This document shows positions 28,416-37,043 of a stretch of DNA of 64,000 bases, piece by piece (the first letter of the stretch is position 1; every line of letters starts with the position of its first letter). The notes beneath the pieces are model-generated. The model had not been told where the DNA came from. It did no database searches and worked only from the letters and a program-made list of their open reading frames with translations. The position numbers were made by a program, and so were the translations under genes. Source of the stretch: Bacteroidetes bacterium GWC2_46_850 (lineage in GTDB: Bacteria; Bacteroidota; Bacteroidia; Bacteroidales; Dysgonomonadaceae); contig MENQ01000023.1 in NCBI GenBank assembly GCA_001768325.1, positions 177,150 through 241,149 of the forward strand. The letters are read 5' to 3'.

Positions 28416-28565
28416 CGGTTGCGATATTTTAAACTTTGTTCCGGTTTTGTTTTTGTCGGATGGTTTTGTAAGCTATAACATGATTTGAGCGGAGAATGTT
28501 CATACGGCCCGAGTTTGAAATCCTTTGCAGAGTGACCCAACTTTTATGTTGCTTTTTTGTTATGT

Positions 28566-28592
28566 CTATTCAGATTTTTATAATCTGAATAG
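28566..28592. promoter_or_regulatory. Perfect 11-bp dyad, possible operator
   Basis: CTATTCAGATT (28566-28576), a five-base loop, and its exact complement AATCTGAATAG (28582-28592). It lies 32 bases before the AhpD-like gene in the 209-base region between divergent transcripts. No T run follows directly, so a regulator-binding site is more likely than a terminator. Confidence 0.6.
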
Positions 28593-28624
28593 GTTTACCA
28601 TTTTTTTATATAAAAATTACAGCA

Positions 28625-29068
28625 ATGACAGAAAGAATTAACATACATGAGCTTGAACCGGAATCTTACAAGGCTATGATGGGGCTCGAAAAATATTTGA
28701 ATCAGACCGGTTTGAGCAAAAGTCTGAAGGAGTTGATCAAAATCAGGGCTTCCCAAATTAACGGATGTGCCTTTTGTATTGCCATGCATACCAAAGATGC
28801 ACTGGAGCTTGGAGAAGACCATAGACGGCTCTTTGCCGTTTCCGCCTGGTGGGAATCACCCTTGTTCACCGAAGAAGAGAGAGTCGCCTTGCAAATGACT
28901 GAGGAAATTACATGTATTGCCGACAAGGGACTGACCGAAGAAACATATCAGCGGGCAAAAGGAATCTTTACCGATCATGAAATTGCACAAATCATTGTGG
29001 CAATTGGTGTGATTAATATATGGAACAGGTTTGCAGTTTCCACACACATGGTTTTTGAGCGGCTGTAA
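28625..29068 (+). CDS. AhpD-like carboxymuconolactone decarboxylase-family protein
   Basis: A 147-residue protein of the CMD/AhpD-like superfamily. The redox motif is CAFCIAMHTKDALELG, i.e. CxxC followed by H, as in AhpD-type peroxidase proteins. The stretch LKELIKIRASQINGC before it and RVALQMTEEIT after it match the family. It is likely a disulfide-based peroxidase or peroxidase-reducing protein. It stands alone behind a perfect dyad that could bind a redox-responsive repressor, and 104 bases before the 2-oxoacid dehydrogenase operon. Confidence 0.9.
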   Translation: MTERINIHELEPESYKAMMGLEKYLNQTGLSKSLKELIKIRASQINGCAFCIAMHTKDALELGEDHRRLFAVSAWWESPLFTEEERVALQMTEEITCIADKGLTEETYQRAKGIFTDHEIAQIIVAIGVINIWNRFAVSTHMVFERL

Positions 29069-29172
29069 TTGTCTGATTATTCTCATGCTCAAAAACAATT
29101 TTTTTGTCGAATTGTTATATACGCAGCGAATAATCACAGCTGAAATTTAAATTCGTTCAAAAAAACAGATAA

Positions 29173-30282
29173 ATGATTCAAAACGATTTACCTGCAATTT
29201 TCCGTGACTATAATCCATTAGAAGATAAAATGTTCTCTCTCATCGACAATGATGGGCATGTGATTAATCAGAAATATATGCCTACGCTCGATGATGATAC
29301 CGTTATTAATGCATATAAACAGATGCATTATGAGCGGATAGCCGATGAAATGGCGATCTCTTTTCAACGCCAGGGACGCATGTATACCTACACGCCCAAC
29401 CTGGGACAGGAAGCCATACACATCGCAGCCGGCATGCACATCAGAGAGCAGGACTGGCTGGTGCCGGCCTTTCGGGAAATGGGTACCCTGCTGGCAAAAG
29501 GGGTGACCATGAAAGAGATGTTTCTTTTTTATCTGGGAAATGAGCATGGAGGCAGTTTTAAAAATGCCAACCATACATTGCCCATTGCCATTTCAATAGG
29601 AACCCAGCTACACCACGCTACAGGTATTGGATACTCCGTAAAATACCAAAAAAAGGATGAAGCAGTCTTTACCTTTATCGGTGATGGAGGTACGTCGGAG
29701 GGCGATTTCAGTGAAGCGTTGAACTTTGCCGGTGTGTGGCAGGTGCCGGTTGTCTTCACCATACAAAATAACCAGTACGCCATCTCAGTACCGGTCAAGT
29801 CACAGACGAAATCGGTCAACCTCGCCGTGAAGTCGGTCGCTTTCGGTATCCCGGGTATCAAAGTGGACGGGAACGATTTCTTTGCGATGTATCTGGCCTA
29901 CAAAACTGCTGCCGAGTATGCTCTCTCAGGAAAGGGGCCTGTATTGATTGAAGCGTTTACCTATCGGCTGGGAGCACATACCACCTCCGATGATCCCACC
30001 AAGTACCGCAAAAAGGAGGAAGAGACAGAGTGGGGGCTGACTGATCCGTTGATGAGACTAAGACGTTATATGGAAAAAAAGGGAATATGGAACATCGATG
30101 TGGAGAAACTGACTGAAGAATACAAACAACAGATCAACGGACAGTTCCTCGATGCAGAGCAAAGTAAGAGATATCCCCATGATGATGTGTTCGACCATAT
30201 GTTTACCGATATGCCGGACGACCTGAGGAGACAAAGAGCCGCATATGAAGAATTTTTAAGCTGGAAGGAGAACAGGAGATGA
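29173..30282 (+). CDS. 2-oxoacid dehydrogenase E1 alpha subunit
   Basis: A 369-residue thiamine-diphosphate-binding E1 alpha subunit. The ThDP motif starts with GDGGTSEGDFSEALNFAG and ends with NNQYAIS. The phosphorylation-loop region LGAHTTSDDPTKYR is that of the pyruvate/branched-chain type. Sequence style fits pyruvate or branched-chain 2-oxoacid dehydrogenase; I cannot separate the two here. It overlaps the E1 beta gene by 4 bases (ATGA). The enzyme is unexpected in a strict fermenter with pyruvate:ferredoxin oxidoreductase, so a branched-chain acid role is plausible. Confidence 0.9.
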   Translation: MIQNDLPAIFRDYNPLEDKMFSLIDNDGHVINQKYMPTLDDDTVINAYKQMHYERIADEMAISFQRQGRMYTYTPNLGQEAIHIAAGMHIREQDWLVPAFREMGTLLAKGVTMKEMFLFYLGNEHGGSFKNANHTLPIAISIGTQLHHATGIGYSVKYQKKDEAVFTFIGDGGTSEGDFSEALNFAGVWQVPVVFTIQNNQYAISVPVKSQTKSVNLAVKSVAFGIPGIKVDGNDFFAMYLAYKTAAEYALSGKGPVLIEAFTYRLGAHTTSDDPTKYRKKEEETEWGLTDPLMRLRRYMEKKGIWNIDVEKLTEEYKQQINGQFLDAEQSKRYPHDDVFDHMFTDMPDDLRRQRAAYEEFLSWKENRR

Positions 30283-31256
30283 GTGTGATGACCATGGTGA
30301 AAGCGATTAACAACGCTTTGGATATCAAATTAAAAGAGGATGATGCTGTCGTTGTTTATGGCGAAGATGTGGGTGTTGAAGGAGGCGTCTTTCGTGTGAC
30401 CGAGGGGTTACAGAAGAAATATGGTGTGGAACGGGTGTTCGACTCCCCCCTGGCTGAGTCGGGTATCGTGGGTACCGCACTGGGAATGGCTGTCTCCGGT
30501 CTCAGACCGATTGTGGAATTACAGTTTGAAGGGTTTACCTATCCTGCCTTTAACCAGATCGCTTCGAACGTGTCGCGGATGCAGAACCGATCGCGGGGAA
30601 AATATACGGTGCCCATGGTAATCCGTTTCCCTTATGGTGGTGGTATCAATGCACTGGAGCATCATTCCGATAGTCCGGAAGCACTTTACGCACACATACC
30701 CGGGCTTAAGGTGGTGGTCCCCTCCACTCCCTACGATGCCAAAGGGTTGTTGATTTCGGCCATTGAGAGCAACGACCCGGTCGTCTTCATGGAGCCGAAA
30801 CGAATTTACCGGGCCATCAAACAGGAGGTGCCGGACGAAAAATATAGCCTGCCGCTGGGTAAGGCCAAAGTGATCCACGATGGATCCGACGTCACCGTCG
30901 TTGCCTTCGGTGCGTTGATCCGGGAATGTCAGAAAGCCATTGCCATGGCTGAGGAGGCGGGCATCTCGGTAGAACTGATTGATCTCCGCACCATCTATCC
31001 CATCGACAGGGAAACCATCCGTAATTCGGTACGGAAAACAGGCCGGATGGTTGTGGTAGCCGAGGCACACGAATCATTCAGCGTGGGTTCGGAGCTGATC
31101 GCCATCACCAATGAGGAAGCATTCCTTTACCTAGAAGCTCCTCCCCGCAGGGTGATGGGCTTTGATACCATTGTCCCGCTGGCACAAGGAGAACAGTATT
31201 TCATTATTTCCCCTGAACGTATTTTTTACGAAATAGAAAAGACATTCAACTTTTAA
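30279..31256 (+). CDS. 2-oxoacid dehydrogenase E1 beta subunit
   Basis: A 325-residue E1 beta subunit that completes the alpha2beta2 decarboxylase. Characteristic segments are VVVYGEDVGVEGGVFRVTEGL, VFDSPLAESGIVGTALGMA, GGGINALEHHSDSPEAL and VVPSTPYDAKGLL (each shown in part). The C-terminal transketolase domain has VELIDLRTIYPID. It starts 4 bases before the end of E1 alpha and is followed after 44 bases by E2. Confidence 0.93.
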   Translation: MSVMTMVKAINNALDIKLKEDDAVVVYGEDVGVEGGVFRVTEGLQKKYGVERVFDSPLAESGIVGTALGMAVSGLRPIVELQFEGFTYPAFNQIASNVSRMQNRSRGKYTVPMVIRFPYGGGINALEHHSDSPEALYAHIPGLKVVVPSTPYDAKGLLISAIESNDPVVFMEPKRIYRAIKQEVPDEKYSLPLGKAKVIHDGSDVTVVAFGALIRECQKAIAMAEEAGISVELIDLRTIYPIDRETIRNSVRKTGRMVVVAEAHESFSVGSELIAITNEEAFLYLEAPPRRVMGFDTIVPLAQGEQYFIISPERIFYEIEKTFNF

Positions 31257-31300
31257 TCCGGCTATTGCGGTTTCAACACCATTAAAAAAAAGAAATTCTG

Positions 31301-32605
31301 ATGAGGTATACATTTAATTTCCCCGATTTAGGAGAAGGACTCGAAGAAGGAACCATCCTGGAATGGTACGTCGCTGAAGGACAACAGGTAAAGGAAGGTG
31401 ACCCGCTTGTACAGATGGAGACCGATAAGGTGGTGGCCGACATCCCATCGCCCCGGCAGGGCATGATTGCACTGCTGCATGGCAGCGTGGGCGATGTCAT
31501 CAAAGTGGGTTCGCCGCTTGTGGAGATTGAGACCGAAGCTGCCGGTGGCGCACAGGAAAGCCATCAGCCGGAAGAGAAGAAAGAGAATGTGACCACCGAA
31601 CCTGTTTCCGAGACGGAAGAAGATGCCGGTGCGGTGGTGGGAACCATGGAGGTGGCTGAGAAAGATGCCATCCTGCCCGAAAGCATTGAAGGTACAAAAG
31701 AGGGTAATGCTTCGTTGAATGTGCCGTCACGCAAAGCACTGGCTACACCGGTTGCCAGGGCCATGGCCAAAGAAATGGGAATTGACATCAACAACGTGCC
31801 GGGCAGCGGCCCCTCGGGAAGGGTGAAAAGCGAAGATATTCTGAATTTCAAAACCGGAATACAGAGAACTGCTCCCACCCAGCCAGACAAAGCAACGGCA
31901 GCTGAGGATGTGACCTACCTGCCATTGACACAGATCCGAAAGGCCATAGCCAGAAACATGATTCACGCCAAACACAATGCCGCCCACATGTCGGTTTTTG
32001 AAGAAGTGGAGATATCAGGATTAATGGCTGTGAGAGACCGGTATAAACAAAAGTTTGCCGAAAAGGGGGTCAAGTTGACCTATCTGGCATTTATTGTGAA
32101 AGCGGTGGCCATGGCATTGAAGAAACATCCCCAACTCAATTCGCAGATCGATACCGAAAATAGCCGGATGATTGTCCGCAACCGTTATCATATCGGCATT
32201 GCCGTGGATGCTCCCGATGGACTTGTGGTACCGGTCATACGGGATGCCGATCGCCTGTCGATCTTCCGGATAGCGCAGCTGATCGGTGAACTGGCCGATA
32301 AGGCGAGAAAACGGAAGCTGACCATCGATGAGATGAAAGAGGGTTCTTTCTCTATTACCAGCTTTGGATCCATTGGCGGTATTTTTGCCACGCCCGTGCT
32401 CAACTATCCACAGGCGGGCATACTGGGGATCGGAAGAATATTGCAGACTCCCATCGTGAGAGACAATGAAATTGTGATTGGCCATATCATGCCGCTTTCA
32501 CTCACAGTGGATCATCGCATAGTCGACGGTGGCGAAACAACCCGTTTTATTTATCATGTCATGGAATACCTTACCGATCCCGTCTCTTTTTTAATGGAAG
32601 AATAA
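31301..32605 (+). CDS. 2-oxoacid dehydrogenase E2 (dihydrolipoamide acyltransferase)
   Basis: A 434-residue E2 core. A single lipoyl domain (1-75) carries the lipoylated lysine K43 in METDKVVAD. After an acidic Glu/Ala-rich linker, a peripheral subunit-binding domain (about 145-180) contains PSRKALATPVARAMAKEMG. The catalytic domain ends with DHRIVDGGE, which holds the active-site histidine and aspartate. It would pass acyl groups from E1 to CoA. No dihydrolipoamide dehydrogenase (E3) gene follows, so E3 must be encoded elsewhere. Confidence 0.93.
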   Translation: MRYTFNFPDLGEGLEEGTILEWYVAEGQQVKEGDPLVQMETDKVVADIPSPRQGMIALLHGSVGDVIKVGSPLVEIETEAAGGAQESHQPEEKKENVTTEPVSETEEDAGAVVGTMEVAEKDAILPESIEGTKEGNASLNVPSRKALATPVARAMAKEMGIDINNVPGSGPSGRVKSEDILNFKTGIQRTAPTQPDKATAAEDVTYLPLTQIRKAIARNMIHAKHNAAHMSVFEEVEISGLMAVRDRYKQKFAEKGVKLTYLAFIVKAVAMALKKHPQLNSQIDTENSRMIVRNRYHIGIAVDAPDGLVVPVIRDADRLSIFRIAQLIGELADKARKRKLTIDEMKEGSFSITSFGSIGGIFATPVLNYPQAGILGIGRILQTPIVRDNEIVIGHIMPLSLTVDHRIVDGGETTRFIYHVMEYLTDPVSFLMEE

Positions 32606-32645
32606 TTTTTTTAAAGAGAACCGATGTCATGAATTAAAAAAATTG

Positions 32646-32653
32646 TAAATTTG
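32646..32653 (+). promoter_or_regulatory. Candidate -7 promoter box (TAAATTTG) for the beta-helix lipoprotein
   Basis: TAAATTTG fits TAnnTTTG fully and lies 39 bases before the start codon at 32692, in the 86-base gap after the E2 gene. A -33 TTTG is not evident. Confidence 0.45.
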
Positions 32654-32691
32654 TCGAAAGACAGTTATTCAATTTTTTTAAATTTTTTTTC

Positions 32692-34317
32692 ATGAAACAG
32701 GTATACCTTATATTTTTTGTCCTTTTTTTTCTGTGTAACTTTACCCAGATGTCTTGTCAGACCTCTCCCGATAAAGGAGACTTTGCAGACGAAACCCAGT
32801 CCACATCCAAAAAAGGGACACCCTCTCAGGATGATATTCAAAGATTTATTGCAAACGGATGGGTCCGTTACAGTGATTTTGGAGCCAAAGGCGACGGGAA
32901 GACAGATGACATGGCAGCGATTGTGGCAACTCATGCATTCGCAAATCAGCACAACCTGACCGTAAAAGGCGACGACAAGGCTACGTACTATATCGGAGCG
33001 AAAAAACTGACGGCTGACGTCCGGACAAACACTGATTTTGGTACTGCTGCATTCATCATCGACGATACCCAAGTGGAAGACCGGAATGCGCATATTTTTT
33101 CGATCAACTCGGGCAAACAGTCATTTAAACCCGCCAATGTTACTTCATTGAAAAGAAACCAACAAAAGTTGGATATTTCACTGTCAGGCCCATGTCTCGT
33201 GACAGTAACCGATTCCAATGTAAAACGCTACATCCGATACGGTGCCAATCAAAACAACGGCTCTGCACAAACAGATGTGTTTGTTGTGGATAAAAACGGG
33301 GTGGTGGATGCAAATACACCCATCATCTGGGATTTTGATCAGGTCACAGACATTGTGGTGCTTCCGATCGACGAAACGCAACTGACCATCACCGGCGGAA
33401 AATTTACCACCATCGCAAACCGGGAGAGTTCAAAATACAGCTACTACGCCCGGGGTATCGCAATCAGACGGTCCAATGTGGTAGTGGACAGACTGGAACA
33501 CCGCATCACTGGTGAAGGGGAAAATGGCGCGCCGTATGGTGGTTTCATCAGTATCACCAATTGTGCCCATATCACGGTGAAAAATACAATCCTGACCGGC
33601 CATAAAGTATATCAGACCATCGGTTCGGCCGGGGTGCCAGTCTCCATGGGTACCTACGATATAAATATCAACCGGGCATTGAACATCACATTCGAGAATT
33701 GTAGCCAGACAAATGACATCAACAATTCTGCATACTGGGGAATCATGGGCTCCAATTATTGTAAAAACCTGGTGTATGATGGTTGTACCTTCTCCCGGTT
33801 CGATGCCCACATGGGCGTGGCCAATGCCACCATCCGGAATTCAACGCTGGGGCACCAGGGCATAAATGCCATTGGCAGCGGAACGTTTATCGTGGAGAAC
33901 TCCACCATTCGGGGCACGAGCCTCATCAACCTGCGCTCCGATTACGGCAGTACCTGGGAAGGTGAATTCATCATCCGCAATTGCACATTTGTACCCCGCA
34001 GCGTGAAATCGGGCAGCGTGAACCTGATTGGCGGCTCCAATGCCGGTCAGCATGATTTCGGCTACACCTGCTACATGCCGGAAAAAATTACCATAGAAAA
34101 TCTTCAGATAAAAGATTCCGGCTATCCGGAGAACTACAATGGCCCTGCCATTTTTGCAAATTTCAATAAGCAAATGGTCGACGAGACGTATGTGGAAAAG
34201 TATCCCTATATCATCACGAAGGAAGTTGTCCTTAAAAATGTGACTGCAGAAAGCGGCAAGCCTTTGAGAGTAAGTGACAATGGGTATATGTTCAGAAATG
34301 TGACTGTAAGTCGGTAA
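32692..34317 (+). CDS. Surface or periplasmic beta-helix lipoprotein (pectate lyase superfamily fold)
   Basis: A 541-residue protein with a signal peptide and a lipobox ending at MSC, about residue 22. The segment YSDFGAKGDGKTDDMAAIVATH (in parts) is the start of the Pectate_lyase_3 / tailspike-type right-handed beta-helix fold. Later rungs recur as ITNCAHITVKNTIL, INRALNITFENCS, NLVYDGCTFSRF and FIIRNCTFVP. The fold fits a polysaccharide-active enzyme or binding protein; no catalytic residues can be assigned by eye. It stands alone and converges on the copB gene with 29 bases between them. Confidence 0.8.
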   Translation: MKQVYLIFFVLFFLCNFTQMSCQTSPDKGDFADETQSTSKKGTPSQDDIQRFIANGWVRYSDFGAKGDGKTDDMAAIVATHAFANQHNLTVKGDDKATYYIGAKKLTADVRTNTDFGTAAFIIDDTQVEDRNAHIFSINSGKQSFKPANVTSLKRNQQKLDISLSGPCLVTVTDSNVKRYIRYGANQNNGSAQTDVFVVDKNGVVDANTPIIWDFDQVTDIVVLPIDETQLTITGGKFTTIANRESSKYSYYARGIAIRRSNVVVDRLEHRITGEGENGAPYGGFISITNCAHITVKNTILTGHKVYQTIGSAGVPVSMGTYDININRALNITFENCSQTNDINNSAYWGIMGSNYCKNLVYDGCTFSRFDAHMGVANATIRNSTLGHQGINAIGSGTFIVENSTIRGTSLINLRSDYGSTWEGEFIIRNCTFVPRSVKSGSVNLIGGSNAGQHDFGYTCYMPEKITIENLQIKDSGYPENYNGPAIFANFNKQMVDETYVEKYPYIITKEVVLKNVTAESGKPLRVSDNGYMFRNVTVSR

Positions 34318-34346
34318 CCTCTGTTCTTGATTTTATTGCGGATGTT

Positions 34347-36497
34347 TTATTCCAATTTTAACGTCATTGAGTTGAGTGCGACCACAATGGTGCTAATGGA
34401 CATCAGCACTGCTCCCACAGCGGGGCTTAATACAATTCCCACGGGTGCCAGCACACCTGCAGCGAGTGGAATGGCAATGATGTTATAGCCAGCTCCCCAC
34501 CATAAGTTCTGGACCATCTTGCGGGTGGTATTCTTAGCCAGTGAGAAAAAATGCAGAATGTCGGATGGATTGCTTTTGACCAACACCACATCGGCGGAAT
34601 CGATGGCCACATCGGTTCCTGCCCCGATGGCAACACCTATCTCTGCCCTGGCCAGTGCCGGGGCATCGTTTACTCCGTCGCCCACCATCATGACCGGTTT
34701 TCCATTGTTTTGCCAGGATTGAATGAGTCTTTCCTTATCCTGCGGTAAAAGCTCGGCGTGCACTTCGGTGATATTCACCTGTGCAGCCACGTTTTTGGCA
34801 TATCCTTCATTGTCGCCCGTAAGCATCACGGGAGTAATTTGCATCCGTTTCAAACCATCCACGGTGTTTTTGGCTTCTTCCTTTATTTCATCGCCTTGTG
34901 CCACGATGCCGGCCACTTCGTTGTCCACAATCAGATAACTTACGGAGTTTCCTCTTAGGGCAAGTTCTTGATATCGATTTTTGTCGTAGGGCAGTTTTTT
35001 TTGATCGAGATAGGCCGGTTTCACAATCAATAACTGTTTGTCTTCAACCGTTCCGCTGAGGCCGGTGCCACTGATGACTGTTACGTTTTCAGGAGCGGGA
35101 AAGCGAATCTCCCGTTTTTCTGCCTCTTCCAAAATACCGACGGCCAGGGGATGATTGGAGTGGCTCTCAAGTGATGCCATCAGGAGCAATACTTCGTCGT
35201 TGCTCCATTTATCGGATAGTGACTCCACAACGGAAACCCGGAAATCTCCTTCGGTGAGAGTGCCGGTTTTATCCATCGTGACTACCGCAATTTTTTTCGA
35301 TTTTTCCAGTGCAACCCTGTTGCGGATGAGCAAACCGTTGCTCGCACCCAGAGATGTGGAGCGGGCCACTACCAGCGGTATGGCAAGACCGAGTGCATGG
35401 GGACAGGCGATGATCAGTACGGTTACCAGCCGCTCAAGTGCAATATCTACATTTTTTGTGATCAGAAACCAAACGACAAAAGCAATGATTCCTGCTGTAA
35501 CGGCCACGTAGAACAAAGCTCTGGCCACTTTATCGGAGAGCGTCTCAGAACGCGATTTCTCCTGCTGTGCTTCGCTGACAAGCTTCATCACCTGCGCAAG
35601 GAACCCCGATTCACCCGTACCTGTCACTTCAATCTTTATGGTACCGTTCCCGTTCACCGCACCGCCAATCACCTGATCACCCACTGCTTTCTTTACCGCC
35701 TTGGCTTCTCCTGTCACCATCGATTCGTTGACAGTGGTGTTTCCTTCCACAATTTTACCATCCGTGGGGATTTTTTCTCCGGCGTTGACGATTAACAGTT
35801 GTCCGATCTGGATTTGTTTGAGGTCCACATCGGTGATATTTCCATGCTCATCCACCAGATGAGCGCTTCCCGGAAGCAGTTCCGCCATCTTTTTCAAAGC
35901 GTTACCGGCATTGCCCACTGCCCTCATCTCAATCCAGTGTCCCAGCAACATAATGACTATCAGGGTAGCCAACTCCCAGAAAAAGTCCATGCGATGTCCG
36001 GCAGCCGGGAAGAAGTGATTCGAAATAAAAGCATAGACGCTGTAAATATATGCCACTGTAATGCCCATCGAAATCAGGGTCATCATGGCGGGGTTTTTCT
36101 CTTTCAGTTCCATTTTGGCTCCCTTCAGAAAAGGGGTGCCGCCATAAAAGAACAGAACGGAGGACAGTACCAGCACAACCCAGTCTGATCCTGGAAATGA
36201 AAACTGAAATGGAAGTCTCTCTCCCATAAATGTGGACAGCAAGATGATCGGGATGGTAATGATGAGTGATATCCAGAATTTCTGTTTCAGATTCCCCATG
36301 TGAGACATGTGCCCCAAATGTCCGCCGGCATGATCGTGACCTTCATGACCCGTATGATTCATGTGATCATGTGTCACGCGTGTATGGCCGTGCATATCGT
36401 GCCCTTCATGCATTGCATGATGGTGCATCTCGTGTTCATGATGGCTGTGTGAATCATGCACATGTTTTCCGTCGTTATTCGCATTTGTGTGTTCCAT
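34347..36497 (-). CDS. copB: CopB-type copper/silver P1B ATPase
   Basis: A 716-residue heavy-metal P-type ATPase. The first 67 residues hold 23 histidines and many methionines, a metal-binding tail of CopB-type pumps. The transport-site motif is CPH at 365-367 ([11 protein letters not shown]), which distinguishes CopB (CPH) from CopA (CPC). The A-domain has VTGEA; the phosphorylation site DKTGT is at 409-413; the hinge is [10 protein letters not shown]. No N-terminal HMA domain is present. It should export copper or silver across the inner membrane. It is the last gene of the leftward cus-like cluster, after an intergenic hairpin. Confidence 0.93.
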   Translation of the reverse strand: MEHTNANNDGKHVHDSHSHHEHEMHHHAMHEGHDMHGHTRVTHDHMNHTGHEGHDHAGGHLGHMSHMGNLKQKFWISLIITIPIILLSTFMGERLPFQFSFPGSDWVVLVLSSVLFFYGGTPFLKGAKMELKEKNPAMMTLISMGITVAYIYSVYAFISNHFFPAAGHRMDFFWELATLIVIMLLGHWIEMRAVGNAGNALKKMAELLPGSAHLVDEHGNITDVDLKQIQIGQLLIVNAGEKIPTDGKIVEGNTTVNESMVTGEAKAVKKAVGDQVIGGAVNGNGTIKIEVTGTGESGFLAQVMKLVSEAQQEKSRSETLSDKVARALFYVAVTAGIIAFVVWFLITKNVDIALERLVTVLIIACPHALGLAIPLVVARSTSLGASNGLLIRNRVALEKSKKIAVVTMDKTGTLTEGDFRVSVVESLSDKWSNDEVLLLMASLESHSNHPLAVGILEEAEKREIRFPAPENVTVISGTGLSGTVEDKQLLIVKPAYLDQKKLPYDKNRYQELALRGNSVSYLIVDNEVAGIVAQGDEIKEEAKNTVDGLKRMQITPVMLTGDNEGYAKNVAAQVNITEVHAELLPQDKERLIQSWQNNGKPVMMVGDGVNDAPALARAEIGVAIGAGTDVAIDSADVVLVKSNPSDILHFFSLAKNTTRKMVQNLWWGAGYNIIAIPLAAGVLAPVGIVLSPAVGAVLMSISTIVVALNSMTLKLE

Positions 36498-36520
36498 CTC
36501 TGAGTATTTTATTTTAAACA

Positions 36521-36551
36521 GGGGGAAATATCCAAACGGGATATTCCCCCC
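36521..36551 (-). terminator. Intergenic hairpin before copB (attenuator or processing site)
   Basis: GGGGGAAATATCC pairs with GGATATTCCCCC across a short AAACG loop, with one bulged A. It lies in the 79-base gap between the HMA lipoprotein and copB, on the transcribed minus strand. The sequence after it on that strand is T/A-rich (TGTTTAAAATAAAAT) rather than a clean T tract, so partial termination or RNA processing that lowers copB expression is the likely effect. Confidence 0.55.
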
Positions 36552-36576
36552 TAACCAAAAAAATCTATTGCATTAA

Positions 36577-37008
36577 TTAATTTCTGTATTTGCAACATTC
36601 GGGCAAGGCATTGTACGCTGCCTGGTCGGCCTTAAACTTGTCGGTGTCGTGACCGGCTTTGGCTACGGCCTTTGCAATGTCGTCGGGCGATGTTTTCTCG
36701 GGATCGTAATTCAAATGCAATACTTGTTTCTCCATCTCCCAGCTTGCAAAGGAAACGCCTTCCACTTCCTTCGCCGCTTTTTCAATGCGATCCTTGCACA
36801 TTTCACATTTTCCTTTCACATTGAGCATGGCATGTTCTTCGTGGGCACCACCGGCTGTCATGTGATCCGTTTCGTTGTGTTGGGTGCCCGTTTCCATGTG
36901 TTCCATTTCATTATCTGGTGCTGAATTGTTCTTGCCGGATGATCCTGAGTTGCAGGAAATGAACAAGAGTGTACTCAGCGCGAATGTTGCTAAAATTGTT
37001 GTTTTCAT
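36577..37008 (-). CDS. HMA-domain lipoprotein, periplasmic copper chaperone-like
   Basis: A 143-residue lipoprotein with lipobox FISC (C19). A short His/Met-rich linker (about 34-60) is followed by a heavy-metal-associated domain with C68-x-x-C71 (GKCEMCKDRIE). The end of the protein is LPECCKYRN. The HMA domain is very similar, along its whole length, to the C-terminal domain of the CusB protein encoded just upstream, pointing to duplication within the operon. It probably hands Cu(I) or Ag(I) to the efflux adaptor in the periplasm. Confidence 0.88.
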   Translation of the reverse strand: MKTTILATFALSTLLFISCNSGSSGKNNSAPDNEMEHMETGTQHNETDHMTAGGAHEEHAMLNVKGKCEMCKDRIEKAAKEVEGVSFASWEMEKQVLHLNYDPEKTSPDDIAKAVAKAGHDTDKFKADQAAYNALPECCKYRN

Positions 37009-37043
37009 CTTTGTTACAGTTTAAAATTTTAATAATTTGATTG

